Notes: generated by a model not told the origin, from the letters alone. DNA of 64,000 nucleotides from Armigeres subalbatus (GCF_024139115.2 NC_085140.1:234672371-234736370), one strand, 5' to 3'. Positions 11,480 to 22,159 are shown, numbered from the stretch's first letter. Numbers and translations are program-made.

Positions 11480-12389
11480 ATCTTCCTCTCTCTCACTCTC
11501 ATACTTTCCTGCCAGATCGCTGTCGGACAATTCAATTCAATTGAGACTGTTTGGGCCAAAATAAGTCTCTCTAGACGCAGCATTTTCATCGGTGCCTCGT
11601 ACATTCCTCCCGACCGACGATATGATTGCAGTGTAATACAACTTCATCTTGATGCTACAGAATTTGCCTCTGCTTTGGCCTTATCATCGGATGTGGTTCT
11701 TCTGCTTGGAGACTTCAATCAACCAGGACTTGTCTGGTCTCTCTCGCACCATGGATAAACGTTTCCTGATCCGCTTTCGTCTACAACTACACCTGCTAGT
11801 CGCCAACTAGTCGATGGAATCAATAGGATTTCCAACTTTCAATCAAACATGCTCGACTTGGTGTTTATCAATGATTATTCATTGCATGAATGCACTGTCG
11901 CTTGAGGCTCCGGACGCCGTTGTGCCACTTGACAATTATCATCTTGCGTTGGATATATCAATTGACAACGGATTGAATCTACGTTTCGACGGACTGATGA
12001 GTGACAACCGACTAAATTTTCACAAAACCGATTTTCAACAGCTCCGACAATGCTTGTCCCGTATTGACTGGAATGTTTTAGACCGCCTGGACATCGAATC
12101 AGCTGTAGACCGCTTCAACTGTCTGCTACGTGACTGCGTTTCAGCCACTGTACCAAAGCGAAAGCCTCCGAGGAAACCACCGTGGACTAATGCTCTATTA
12201 CGCAACCTGAAAAGAGTGCGCGCTAGAGCTCTTCGCGCTTATACCTATCGACGGTGTGCCTTCACTAAACGGAACTTCAACATTGCCAGCAATGATTATC
12301 GGCAGTATAATAAACTTCGTTACAAACATTATGTTCATCTCACGCAACAAAATCTCCGACGACACCCTAAGAATTTTGGTCTTTCGTGA
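11480..12389 (+). pseudogene. LINE endonuclease (C-terminal part) and linker
   Basis: The first frame encodes IETVWAKISL, IFIGASYIPPDRRYD and LLLGDFNQPGLVW, the last being the GDFN box of the APE-type endonuclease that nicks target DNA. A stop follows at 11758. The next frame (from 11814) has LDNYHLALDISI, close to the SDHxPL box but with the histidine context changed, then the arginine-rich linker with PKRKPPRKPPWTNALL. A frameshift near 11880-11900 is needed to keep the domain whole. The N-terminal catalytic part is lost. Confidence 0.75.
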
Positions 12390-14095
12390 ATTCTGAAAGG
12401 AAAGAAACTGGACTACCGTCAAGTGTTTTTCTCGATAACGACATTGCGCTGAATACTGAGGAGAAATGCAGCCTTTTCGCTAAACACTTCTCAAGTGTAT
12501 TCTCGAGCTATTCGCCTTCTCAGGATGACACTGATAGAGCTGTGAGTGGAGTACCTAGTAATGTAGTGGATGTGGATGTCTTTGATATAGACGTTCAAAT
12601 GGTTCTGTCAGCGATAAGTCAGACCAAATCATCATTTTCTCCTGGACCTAGCGTTCTTCCATCGGCCGTGCTGAAGAAATGCTCTGATATTCTAGCTGTT
12701 CCACTTTGTCTACTATTCAACCTATCACTCCAGCAGAGTAAATTTCCTGTGCAGTGGAAATGCTCTACTATGTTCCCAGTTTTCAAGAAAGGTGACAAAC
12801 GTGATGTGAAAAACTACCGTGGCATTACATCACTCGGAGTGGAGTCGAAAGTGTTCGAGTCGCTGATGAACGATAGAATGTTCGCTTCCTGCAAAAATTA
12901 CATCAGCCCCTATCAGCATGGTTTCTTTCCCGGCCGCTCTGTGGAAACGAATCTTACCAGTTTTACTTCGTTTTGCATGGAGAACATGAGTAAAAAATTC
13001 CAAATAGATACCGTTTATACCGATCTAAAATCTGCCTTCGACAAAGTTAATCATGACTTGCTGCTTGCAAAACTAGAAAAAATGGGCTGTTCTTCTGCTT
13101 TATGCACTTGGCTCAGATCATATCTGGTTGGACGCCAAATGTCGGTCAGTATTGGAAACAATTCGTCCGACTGTTTCTCGAACCTTTCTGGAGTACCACA
13201 AGGTAGCACCCTTGGACCATTGCTATTCTCGCTTTTTATAAACGATATAACCCTTATACTGCAACGTGGAGGTATGCTGATGTTGTTTGCCGATGACCTT
13301 AAAATGTATGTAATTGTCCGAGACCTCACTGACTGCTATGAACTACAGAACCTTTCTGAAATTTTCCATGACTGTTGTACTCGGAATATGATGGTTGTGA
13401 GCATTCTGAAGTGCTGTGTCATTTGTTTCCGACGAACGACTAATTTCATCCAGTTTGACTACAGTATTGCTGGTTCTCAACTTCAACGGGTTGATCATGT
13501 TAAAGACCTAGGAGTTGTTTTGGATGAAAAGCTTACCTATAGCCGCCACTTCTCAAATACCATCGATAGAGCCAATCGCCAGCTTGGGTTCATGTTTAAA
13601 ATCTCCAATGAGTTCCAAGATCCGTTGTGTTTCAAAACACTGTACTGATCTCTGGCACGCTCAATACTAGAGTCTGCATATGTTGTTTGGAATCCCTACC
13701 AGGCTGTATGGAGTGACCGATTCGAAGCTGTCCAAAGAAGATTTGTCAGATATGCCTTGCGCCACCTTCCATGGAATGACCCGTTAAACTTGCCTGCTTA
13801 CGCTGATCGCTGTCGTCTACTCGGGTTGGATACTCTAGCCAAGCGGAGGAATGTGGCTCAGTGTGTCTTCATTGCCAAGCTTTTATTATCTGAATACGAT
13901 GCTCCTGAATTGCTGTCGAGGATCAGTTTATACGCACCTGTCCGGACGCTTCGAGCGCGAGCGCTGCTACACGAGGAGCCACAAGCTACTAACTATGCTG
14001 CAAACAGTTCCATTGTCGCCATGATCCATCGCTTCAACGAAGTGTCCGATGAATTTGATTTCAACATCTCTACATCCAGATTTCGCTGTCTTTAA
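12386..14095 (+). pseudogene. LINE reverse transcriptase and C-terminal region
   Basis: A 420-residue frame contains all RT blocks in order: KNYRGITSLGVESKVFE, QHGFFPGRSVETNL, YTDLKSAFDKVNHDLL, SGVPQGSTLGPLLFSLFIND and the catalytic FADD at 13286-13297. The FADD and the first aspartate (SAFDKV) are both present. A stop at 13648 is followed, in frames around 13650-14095, by the C-terminal region with RYALRHLPWNDPLNLPAYAD. It is the best preserved RT of the window, separated from activity by the stop, the broken endonuclease and the missing 5' end. Confidence 0.85.
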
Positions 14096-14192
14096 TGTTT
14101 TTATTGTTTGACCATCATTAGATTTAAGATTTTCATGTAGACAACACAGTCCGATGGATAAAAAACAAATACAAATACAAATACAAATACAC

Positions 14193-14470
14193 AAACTCTC
14201 ACTCACTCAGATCCTCTGTCTCACTAATTTTTACTCATTCACCACTCTCATTCATTCACCCACTTTTACTCACTTAACCACTCTTACTCACTCATCCACT
14301 TTTACTTTTACATTCAATTACTTTCAACCATTCTCGCTCACTCTTACTCACTCACTCTTACTCGTTTTCTCTTACTCGCTCCCACACTAACTCTTACTCG
14401 CTCACTCACACACTCACTCTTACTCACTCACTAAATCACTCACTCACTCTTACTTACCCATTCACACCCT
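14193..14470. repeat. CTCACT / CTCTTACT low-complexity array
   Basis: Degenerate tandem CTCACTCTTACT-like units start at the LINE tail and continue for about 280 bases. Similar arrays lie at 39005-39410 and 43660-43990. Confidence 0.85.
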
Positions 14471-14818
14471 CGTCGATTTTGAGATTTAGACCACGCTTCA
14501 TCCAGAATCTGTTGCTTTTACTACAGCGACCAAGGAACAACTTCTACCTTGTTGCCTTAGTAGCCATGCTGATGTGGACCGCAATTGCCTCTAACTCTCT
14601 GCATTGTGCATGAAAACGTGCTGCATAATCTCCCCCTGCCATTCAGGAATCTTGAAGAGTGCCATACGAAGTGGAACGGGATCTTACGGATTAAGAATAC
14701 TTAGTTCCGTACTACATTAAAACAGTTTCAGTTCCAATTATTGTTCATTCATATGAAATTTGAATAAACTTTTATTGAGTAACATTTTTTACATTGAAAT
14801 GAAGTATTAACTTGAAAT
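14471..14818. other. Non-genic DNA
   Basis: Nothing recognised between the low-complexity array and the SINE. Confidence 0.5.
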
Positions 14819-15122
14819 AATGACTAAGAGGCCCTCCTTAGCCGTGCGGTAAGACGCGCGACTACAAAGCAAGACCATGCTGAGGGTGGCTGGGTTCGAT
14901 TCCCGGTGCCGGTCTAGGCAATTTTCGGATTGGAAATTGTCTCAACTTCCCTGGTCATAAAAGTATCATCGTGTTAGCCTCATGATATACGAATGCAAAA
15001 ATGGTAACTTGGCTTAGAAACCTCGCAGTGAATAACTGCGGAAGTGCTGAATGAACACTAAGCTGCGAGGCGGCTCTGTCCCAGTGTGGGGATGTAGTGC
15101 CAATAAGAAGAAGAATGACTAA
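14819..15122 (+). mobile_element. Feilai-type tRNA-related SINE
   Basis: A full SINE with an internal Pol III promoter: A box around 14839-14849 (TAGCCGTGCGG) and B box GGTTCGATTCC at 14893-14903. The tRNA-unrelated body follows, then a short AAGAAGAAG tail. It is bounded by the 9-bp duplication AATGACTAA (14819-14827 and 15114-15122). SINEs do not code protein and use LINE machinery for movement. I recognise the body as the Feilai family described from Aedes; the copy looks nearly complete. It sits exactly at the inner edge of the foldback right arm. Confidence 0.85.
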
Positions 15123-15253
15123 TTCGGGGTACTGGCTCATTCGGGGTAGTGTCCCATTAGGGGTAATGGCATTCGGGGTTGTGGCGTTCGGGGTAGTGGC
15201 CTTCGGGGTAATGGCATTATGGGTAATGGAATTATGGGTAGTGTCGTAGAGCC
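15118..15253 (+). repeat. Right arm: tandem ATTCGGGGTA-type repeat
   Basis: About nine units of TTCGGGGTARTGGC spacing 14-16 bp, the reverse complement of the array at 10628-10800. The last units drift to TTATGGGTAATGG. The end GTAGAGCC mirrors the left start GGCTCCAC. Confidence 0.85.
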
Positions 15254-15262
15254 ATTCATTTC

Positions 15263-16125
15263 ATTTATTTAGTCTACATCTGAACAGATAACACTGAATC
15301 TACAATTTGGCGCCACAATACACGGTTCGAGGCCGCATCTCTCCATCCTCGAATACGCCCCACGTTCGCCAGGTCGTTTTGCACCTGGTTTGCCCATCTC
15401 GCTCGCTGCGCTCCACGCCGTCTCGTACTTACCGGATCAGAAGCGAACACCATCTTTGCACATCATCACTTTGGAGGCGGCATTAAGGATGGTGATCGCT
15501 CGAAAGTTCTCACACTCCAGTTTGTCGCCTTTCTTATAGATGGGGCATATAACCCCTTCCTTCTACTCCTCCGGTAGCTGTTCACTTCCCAGATTCTGAC
15601 TATCAATTTGTGCAGGCAAGTTTTTCCGGGCCCATCTTGATGAGCTCAGCTCCGATACCATCCTTACCAGCTGCTTGATTGGTCTTTAGCTGTTGGATGG
15701 CATCCTTAACTTCCCTCAAGGTGGGGACTGATTGACTTCCATCGTCCGCTGAGCTGACGTGGTCATCCGCTCCGCTGCAGCCTTGACTTTCACTGCCTGT
15801 ACTCTCAGCGCCATTCAAATGTTCCTCGTAGTGCTGCTTCCACCTTTCGATCACCACACGTTCGTCCGTTAAGATGCTCCCATCCTTATCGCGGCACATT
15901 TCGGCACGGCTGTTCCATCTCCTCGCACTCCGCTTCTTCCAGGCGGCGTTTCTTCTCCTGAAAAAGGCGGGTCTGCTGTCTCCTTTTCCGTCTATATCGT
16001 TCCACGTTCTGCCGGGTACCTTGCTGCAGCGCGACCGCCCGCGCTGCGTCCTTCTCCTCCAGAATTTGTCTGCACTCTTCGTCGAACCAATCGTTCCGTC
16101 GACTTCGTCTTACATATATAGAGTC
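15263..16125 (-). mobile_element. RTE-type LINE, second family, internally deleted
   Basis: On the minus strand, 16125-15603 encodes the basic linker with many arginines and then a frame with VIERWKQHYEEHLNG and AAGKDGIGAELIKMG, the stretch just before RT in RTE elements. The RT start (IYKKGDKLE.. [10 protein letters not shown]) is readable in shifted frames at 15560-15450. Then the sequence jumps to the 3' end (15430-15263: RRMERCGLEP-like end and a tail of AAATAAATGAA). The RT palm is deleted. The same 3' end occurs at 53580-53700 and RT pieces of the family at 52880-53440. Confidence 0.75.
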
Positions 16126-16184
16126 AATATAAAATGTAAATAATGGAATCTATGAGTTCCATATATTCAATATCTGCAAATCAT

Positions 16185-16262
16185 TCGGAGTAATTCTTAA
16201 AGAAACTTACGAAGGAATTCCTAAAGGAACTTGCGGAGGAATTCCTGAAGGATATTGCTAGT
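16185..16262. repeat. Short GGAGGAATTCC-type array (left piece)
   Basis: Five degenerate units of the motif GGAGGAATTCCTGAA. The same motif in the same orientation reappears at 19803-19855, which suggests the 3.5 kb between was inserted into one array. Confidence 0.6.
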
Positions 16263-17728
16263 TTCCGGTAGCGGGTAGAGCAGAACTACCAAAGCGGACA
16301 CAAAGCAAACTGGAGGGCTAAAACACCAACAAAATCGAAAAAGCCACAAATCTAATTTCATACATATATTTGGGGCATTTGCCCTAATCTTCTTCTCCAC
16401 CTAGCTCCTCTCTTCTCATCTCATTTCTCCTTCTCTATCTTTCTGATTTACAACATAGTTTTTTCGTACTCACGGTCTCTTCACAGCACTCGTGGTACCT
16501 TCTTGTGTTTCGGGGTTCCCCCTACACTATTTTCCCGGCGGAGCTCTCGCTGCTCGTTCGGCTGCCGCATTTTACTGCCGTCCCACGCATGCATCCTAAT
16601 CACTTTGCTGGAGACCCCTCTGGCCGTCCAGTGCGACCAAGTAACTGGATGGGGTCCCTCCGAGTGATCAACTGAAGGGCTGCTTGTTCCCGAACGAATC
16701 TCCTCCGACCTAGTCCTGCAGGACGAAACGCAATCGATGTTTCGGCAATCCGACCGTCGCCTTGTCGCACCGCTGCCTCGATCACGATACTCCCGGACCT
16801 CGATGATGGGAATTGGCTCAACAGAGAAACCCTGTCAACGCGCTAATTTTAGCAGCTGATCCACAATGTAGAACACACCAAAGCACTTACCCAGCGGGGT
16901 ATTTTTCTGCTTCAAGTGATGAGGTGATCGTCTTCGCTTTCCCGGTTCGGAGCAACGGACCCGCGTTTCGCGTCGGCTAAAGACGTAGAAAGTGTGAGGT
17001 TAGAGTCCCTTATGATCACCATTTTACGTTGGGTACCTTTTGAATCCAAAGAACTAACGCGCTCCTTCGGGGAACTTTTCGTGCTGTCGCCTGACAAAAC
17101 TTGCGTGTGCCGTCGGTCGTCTTCTGTCGTGTCGTGATCCGTAGAAAGCCCGTGCGTGCCTGCTGATTAATCGTTTCAGGTTAGATTGCACTCTCCTCGA
17201 CCCGCACTCTTCGGAATCCTACCTTGTGTTCGTGGTTATCCCAGCACCGGGCGGAGCAAGTGGATAAGATCCGCTCCACACGAAAGAACTCGCAGTCGTG
17301 GCACTTTTCTTTTTATTTATTTCACTGCACTTTCTTTAACACGAGGGGAATCTTTCCCCCACGTTTGCTTTTGGTGATAGCGACTGCTGAACCACAAGTG
17401 AAGATGATTTTGAGTCTTCCTTCTATGTGCGACGTACGATGGTGTGCGTGTCATAGGGCAGGTGTCAAATTGACAGACGTCATTGCTGGAGAGGTCTGTT
17501 CTCTATTGGCGTACACGGAGCGCATTCCAATCGGTATTCGATGTTCGAAAATACTGCACTAACCCATAAATGCATTTCGCCTGATACATTTCTGCGGATG
17601 TTTGTCGCTGCATGCGTGCGGAGTGATTTTTTTTCCTTCGTGTGTGTTTTGCGATGGTTGACTTGACAATATACTTATTCTTAATGCTAAATCAAGACTA
17701 AACGTAACACAACTCTACCGTAGCGGAA

Positions 17729-17771
17729 GAATTTTTCATAAATCGATGATCAAACGATTTATGAAAAATTC
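17729..17771. repeat. Perfect 17-bp hairpin
   Basis: GAATTTTTCATAAATCG at 17729-17745 is followed after 9 bases by its exact reverse complement at 17755-17771. No terminator function can be argued in this setting. Confidence 0.8.
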
Positions 17772-18535
17772 AAAAATACTTCAATCATCCTCCTAGGATG
17801 ATGGTCAGAGACAAATCGGTCAACTAAACTCTTGAGCAGACCTCCAGTTACAATCGGTTCCTTAGCCTAACTCAACTATATGCGCAAGCCTAGGCTGCTT
17901 GCCAAATCTTCTTCTCGACATCGAATGACAGCTTTACTGTACAACTAATCTCATAATCACGCCAGCTGCATCTGGCAAAATCTTCGACCTCTCAGATCGT
18001 CTCTGACCAAAGTCCTTGCTAGCTTCCCCAAATCCAAGCCAAACTACGGCAAAACATTCAAATCGGATTAAAGCCTATTGTATTGGACTAAAATAGGCAA
18101 AATCGTACACAAATCACTAAGTAGCTATAATTACAGACTATTTACAAGGACAAAATTGGTTTGTTTTGGTTTTGTATGGAATACTGAGAAAAGACGCATT
18201 TACTCGACTAAGTTGTCACGAGGCCGGGAAATAGGGTTTTACCGCGCCCTGGGTCGCGTTACCATTCATGACAACCCCCAGTGGTTTAACTCCTGGCCAC
18301 GCATACGATTTTAATGGATATACTTTTGCCACTTTTAGCTCTGTGAAGTGCGCCAACGAATGTTCGGTGGAACGGCTCGATTTCTCTCGATCGGCTAACG
18401 GCATAACCACCGGCTGTGCTCATGATGGCGGTCTTCGGTGCTTCTTCTCTCATGCTCGCTGTTATTTCTCCCGGTTGGAACATGTCCTGTTCCCGGACGA
18501 CATCTTCTTCTTCTCTCTCCTCCGCATAACCGTTG

Positions 18536-19065
18536 TTCCCCTGCGCCGGATAGTGGCCGTAAGCGTCAACCCCCGCCGAACAGATTTTTGGTCTTCGACT
18601 CGAGGCTTCAACTCCTCCTACCCAGGAACTGATCTGCTCTTCTGTGGAGTCCCTGCAACCCGTTGCCAGTTTACAGGGTACGATTTCTTTCGCTTCGTGA
18701 ACGGCTCACGGTTCATTCCCTGGCGCGATGGGAATGCTGGATGAACCGTAATTTCTTGCCTGTCTGGATCGCCAATTGTGCGACCTGCTCTTGTATCGGG
18801 ACCGTTTGTCCCCACTCCTCCACTCTTAGTACTGTACAGTCGTTGCTCCTTTGCGCCGGATAGTGGCCGTAAGCTTTGACCCCCGCCGAACGGATTTTGG
18901 TCCTCGACCCGACGCCTCCACTCCTCCTATCCAGGAACTGAACTACCGTCCTGCAGAGTTCCCTGCAACCCGTTTCCAGTTTAATAGGGTACGATTTCTC
19001 TCGCTTCGTGAACGGCGCGCGGTTTGTTGTGGCTCATTCCCTGGCGCGACGGGAATGTTGATGAA
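18536..19065 (-). repeat. 310-bp direct duplication
   Basis: Bases from 18543 (GCGCCGGATAGTGGCCGTAA) recur from 18853 with the same order of landmarks: CCCCCGCCGAAC, AGGAACTGA, CCCTGCAACCCGTT, GGTACGATTTCT, TTCGTGAACGGC and CATTCCCTGGCGCGA. The copies differ by roughly 10-15 percent by eye, plus small indels. The homologous part is about 210 bases within a 310-bp period. Confidence 0.85.
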
Positions 19066-19479
19066 CCACATTGTTCGGCGACCGCTTTGGTCTTCCTCTG
19101 CGTTTGGACGTTGGTCTTCCTCCGGTAGTTGCTTTGCCGATTGATTGTCGAGGTGGAGAGGTAGTTTATTAAAGTTGTTGCTCATCACACCTGATGCACC
19201 TATGCCATTTATCACGCTTGGCGACGGATTTTCCTGAGCATAGTGCTCGTTGTCCACAGACTTTGTCTGCTTACATAGCTTGATGAGGGTTTTGGAACCT
19301 CGCTCGGTTGAGCGGAAACCGCTGGTTCCTCAACCGGTCTAGCGAAAGTGAAGAGAAATTTGTTGCAGCTTCTTCACTTCCTTCGTCGTCGTTGCTCCCA
19401 GTTGTTGGTGTTTTTCAGCAACCTTTGCTTCTGGTTGGCAGGCATTACCTTCTGGTTGGCAGGCATTACCAAATCCCGC

Positions 19480-19705
19480 AAATATATTTTTATTGCGTAT
19501 TGCGCTTTTTGTCTACAGCAATTAGTTCGCTGTATTCATAGCTGAGTCTTTGTATAGGATTCTTATCCTATTTGGGCCCCTCGAATCAATTAATGCCATT
19601 TGGCGTCAACGATTCGATGTCTGTGTCTGGAACAAACTTGGGACAAATCACAACTAAACATTTTATTGCCTATTTTCAGGCTTCTCTCTTGAGTCCAGAC
19701 ACAGA
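19480..19705 (-). repeat. Dispersed repeat, pair with 48588-48785
   Basis: The reverse complement of this stretch shares ordered blocks with 48588-48785: GGCAATAAAA, CCCAAATAGGAT then AGAATCCTA, and ATAAAAATATATTT near its end. This is therefore an interspersed element of unknown class; LTR sequence is one possibility. No coding region. Confidence 0.6.
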
Positions 19706-19802
19706 ATCAACAAATAAAACAGACACAATATAGCACAAACGATACAGACTCGATCGAATATTTACAACAATTCGAACAAAATAAAACCAACCGTAACAAG
19801 GA

Positions 19803-19855
19803 ACATGCAGAGGAATCCCTGGAGGAACTTACGGAGATAATTTCTAATGCTCGAC
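19803..19855. repeat. Short GGAGGAACTTACGGAG-type array (right piece)
   Basis: Three degenerate units like those at 16185-16262 in the same orientation. Confidence 0.5.
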
Positions 19856-20074
19856 ATTAATTCACGCCGCCGCCATCATCAGCGAAATGATCTATCACGC
19901 TGCCGCCGATCAAATTTCAATCGGCATACAGGTTCAGAATCTGAACTCCAGATTGAATATCAAGTGAAATCCTGTATGGATATTTCGAACAAACTTCAAT
20001 GGCATCCCAGCCAAACATTTATGACACGCTGCTTTTTCAAAGTTTTCCTACTAAATTCGATATTACAATAGTGA

Positions 20075-20244
20075 TAAGGGAAGATCCATAAAGTACGTCA
20101 CGCAAAAATCGGCGATTTTCGACCCCCCCTCCCCCCTTCGTCACACTTTTTGTAATAAACCTCTAAAATTTTTGTATGGATCGTCACGCTGCTCTGAACC
20201 CCCCTCCCCCCTAGAGGCGTGACGTACTTTGTGAACGGCCCCTA
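20075..20244. mobile_element. TA-flanked inverted-repeat element, GGGGC family, copy 1
   Basis: TA dinucleotides bound a 166-bp element whose ends are related inverted repeats around AAGTACGTCACGC. The right end reads GGGGCCGTTCAC in reverse complement; the left terminus is diverged (AGGGAAGATCC). Runs of C follow the repeats inside. No coding capacity. Members at 40007-40118, 42763-42875 and 57741-57909 share the GGGGC terminus and the TA flanks. Confidence 0.75.
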
Positions 20245-21050
20245 AAATTAGATGTGAAATTATTACGTAGCATATGAAGGACCCCACGCAAGTGCCATGA
20301 TCAAAATATATCCAAATTTTAACTAAAATCGTACAGAAAATTGAACGATTTTTTTTTTGTGTACGTACAATCGAGGGTACGCACTATCGATGTATGCCTG
20401 TATTGATTTTCAATGCTTATGCTACTATGCAACGTCTAATTAACGTCTAATTAGATTCCGTTGAAATGAAGAAAAACTTCTCTGGCACCTTTGATTTCTA
20501 GCTAAATTGTTCCAAATTTGGTAAGCTCCTAGGTGAAAGGATTCTTTTAAACTGTTTGTGAAACATCTAGGAACGATAAGTAACGAACCGCGCGAAGAAC
20601 GAGTGTATCTGAAAAAATCTCCACGATAAATTGGAGGGTTGTTAATAATTTTGAGTGTTTGGATGAAGAACCATGTCCACTTCCCGAACAAAATTTACCG
20701 GTCGCTACTATCCGATTCGAAGGACCAAATATGTTGGTACAACTTCTAATCAATAGTTATCCAGATCTGTCGTTTATGTTGTCCTACATATGATTTTGGA
20801 ACTTATCGCCGTGCAATCTTCGACTGCCCCAGTCAGATGTTTTAATTTCGTGGGTAGAATTGTCCCACATCAAAGGTCATTAGCAAACACATGACTTAAC
20901 GAAAAAGTGACCATTTTTATTTCTCTATTTATTATTTGATTCAACTGACGTTATAAAATCTTCTTGTATATTATACCGCTCATAAAAATAAATCTATTCC
21001 TCCGCTTATTTTTGTTCGCAACGAAAAACGTTTGCCTAAGAAAAACATAT
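20245..21050. other. Non-genic DNA
   Basis: No gene or repeat recognised; AT-rich with short uninformative frames. Confidence 0.5.
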
Positions 21051-21234
21051 AGGGAATGACGGCTTTGGCAGGTTTTGTTCTATCATTGTCAGGGGGTTTT
21101 TTATAACTATGTTCAAATTTGGCTTAAACAATCTTTCCATATCGAAGAATATTGTGGCCAAATTTAAAAAAATTTGGTCCACAAAACCCCCTGACAATAA
21201 TAGAACAACACCTACCAAAGCCGTTTTTTTCCCT
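21051..21234. mobile_element. MITE-like inverted-repeat element, CGGCTTTGG family, copy 1
   Basis: The element starts AGGGAA and ends TTCCCT, with about 50-base imperfect inverted ends containing CGGCTTTGG, TTGTTCTAT and ATTGTCAGGGGG. Total 184 bp. An AT dinucleotide on each side may be the target duplication. No coding capacity; the centre holds diverged inverted sequence. Confidence 0.8.
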
Positions 21235-21491
21235 ATGTACTTCCAGAAAAAAGCTAATTTGATATTTTCGAAAATGAGGCCGCAACGTGGTGGATTCAGG
21301 CGGTGAATGTTTTGATGCCACGTGCTATTTGTAATGCGGATACATTTTACACATCTATGAGAGCCTTGGAAGATGATCACGAAAGTTGTCATTTTGTTAT
21401 AAGGCACAATACTATCGATGATTTTCGGAGACAACTGTACCTATTTTTTGGATCCCGTTGCATATATATTTGTTCTTTCTCTTTAGATGTA

Positions 21492-21668
21492 CGGGAAATG
21501 ACGGCTTTGGCAGGTTTTGTCCTATTATTGTCATGGTTTTTGTTGACCAAATTTTATGAAGTTTGGCCACAATATTTTGTTTGTTTTGGCCAAATTTAAG
21601 CATAATCAGTTATAGAAAACCTCCCTGACAGTAATAGAACAAAACCTGCCAAAGCCGTAATTTCTTCT
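21492..21668. mobile_element. MITE-like inverted-repeat element, CGGCTTTGG family, copy 2
   Basis: Same terminal blocks as copy 1 (GACGGCTTTGGCAGGTTTTG, mirrored at 21640-21660) with a different centre. It lies 258 bases from copy 1 in the same region. Confidence 0.8.
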
Positions 21669-22150
21669 GCCACTTTCTGGTTTTTCATATAAATAGTAGT
21701 GTTCCCCATACATCTTTCGGATAGATTTTACACTCGCGTGATGAATTTCAAAACGAAGGGCAATTTTTCGCATGGTTCCCCCTTTTTGATCCTGTCTAAA
21801 ACTTTTAATTTGACTACGTTCACATTTTCAAAGCGTGACATTTTGGAGAAACAAATAAACAAAGAATGACAGTTGAACGCGCAACCGAGACTTGTGTTAT
21901 ATGTGTATTCTGTATAATATATAAAAATTAAATGATATGTGCTCGTATTCGCATGCATTATAGTTTCTTGGTTTTTGGCGAAAATCATTAGTAAAAGTTG
22001 AATGAAATTGAAATTAAGTTGAATAAAACATGAAAAACTGAAATTAAGATTCGTATGGGCAGTTTGCAATGCACATTTTCGACAGGACAACGTCTGCAGG
22101 GGAAACCAGTTGATAAATAAAAGTGAATTAACTGTCAAGAAGTGTGAATC
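21669..22150. other. Non-genic DNA
   Basis: Nothing recognised. Confidence 0.5.
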
Positions 22151-22159
22151 GCAAAGTAG

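Larger units (their letters stand above)
11480..14192 (+). mobile_element. Jockey-type non-LTR retrotransposon, 5' truncated, second family
   Basis: A plus-strand LINE with endonuclease (to about 12390), RT (12386-13648) and C-terminal domain (to 14095), followed by a 65-base 3' UTR and a tail of repeated CAAATA units at 14163-14192. It starts inside the endonuclease. It differs clearly in sequence from the LINE at 3168-5770 but has the same domain order. A more decayed relative lies at 47036-48440. Stops and frameshifts near 11758, 12389 and 13648 show it is inactive. Confidence 0.85.
10619..15262. mobile_element. Foldback-like unit with short-repeat arms and 9-bp flanking duplication
   Basis: The two ends are arrays of the same 15-16-bp repeat in opposite orientation (10628-10800 and 15118-15253). 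The outermost bases are inverted copies of GGCTCYAC. Directly outside both ends is ATTCATTTC (10619-10627 and 15254-15262). Terminal inverted arms made of short tandem repeats with 9-bp duplications are the known pattern of Drosophila Foldback elements; applying that label here is inference. The interior is filled by a minisatellite, a LINE, a CTCACT array and a SINE. Caution: the duplicated 9-mer is of low complexity. Confidence 0.45.
16263..19800 (-). other. Unclassified GC-richer block, possibly a decayed retroelement
   Basis: This block is richer in GC than its surroundings and lies between two pieces of one short-repeat array. Minus-strand frames include a 61-residue piece at 17097-16912 starting MSGDSTKSSPKERV, a 73-residue piece at 16821-16600, and a 104-residue piece at 19257-18943 rich in charged and polar residues. 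None has an identifiable domain; no RT, protease or integrase motif is seen. A direct duplication (18536-19065) and a repeat shared with 48588-48785 lie inside. It could be gag and UTR sequence of an LTR element on the minus strand, but that is a guess. Confidence 0.3.

Noticed and set aside
14829..14905. tRNA gene call
   Set aside because: It has A and B boxes but no valid acceptor pairing and continues into a SINE body with duplication on both sides.
17729..17771. Hairpin as a transcription terminator
   Set aside because: There is no gene upstream and intrinsic terminators of this type are bacterial.
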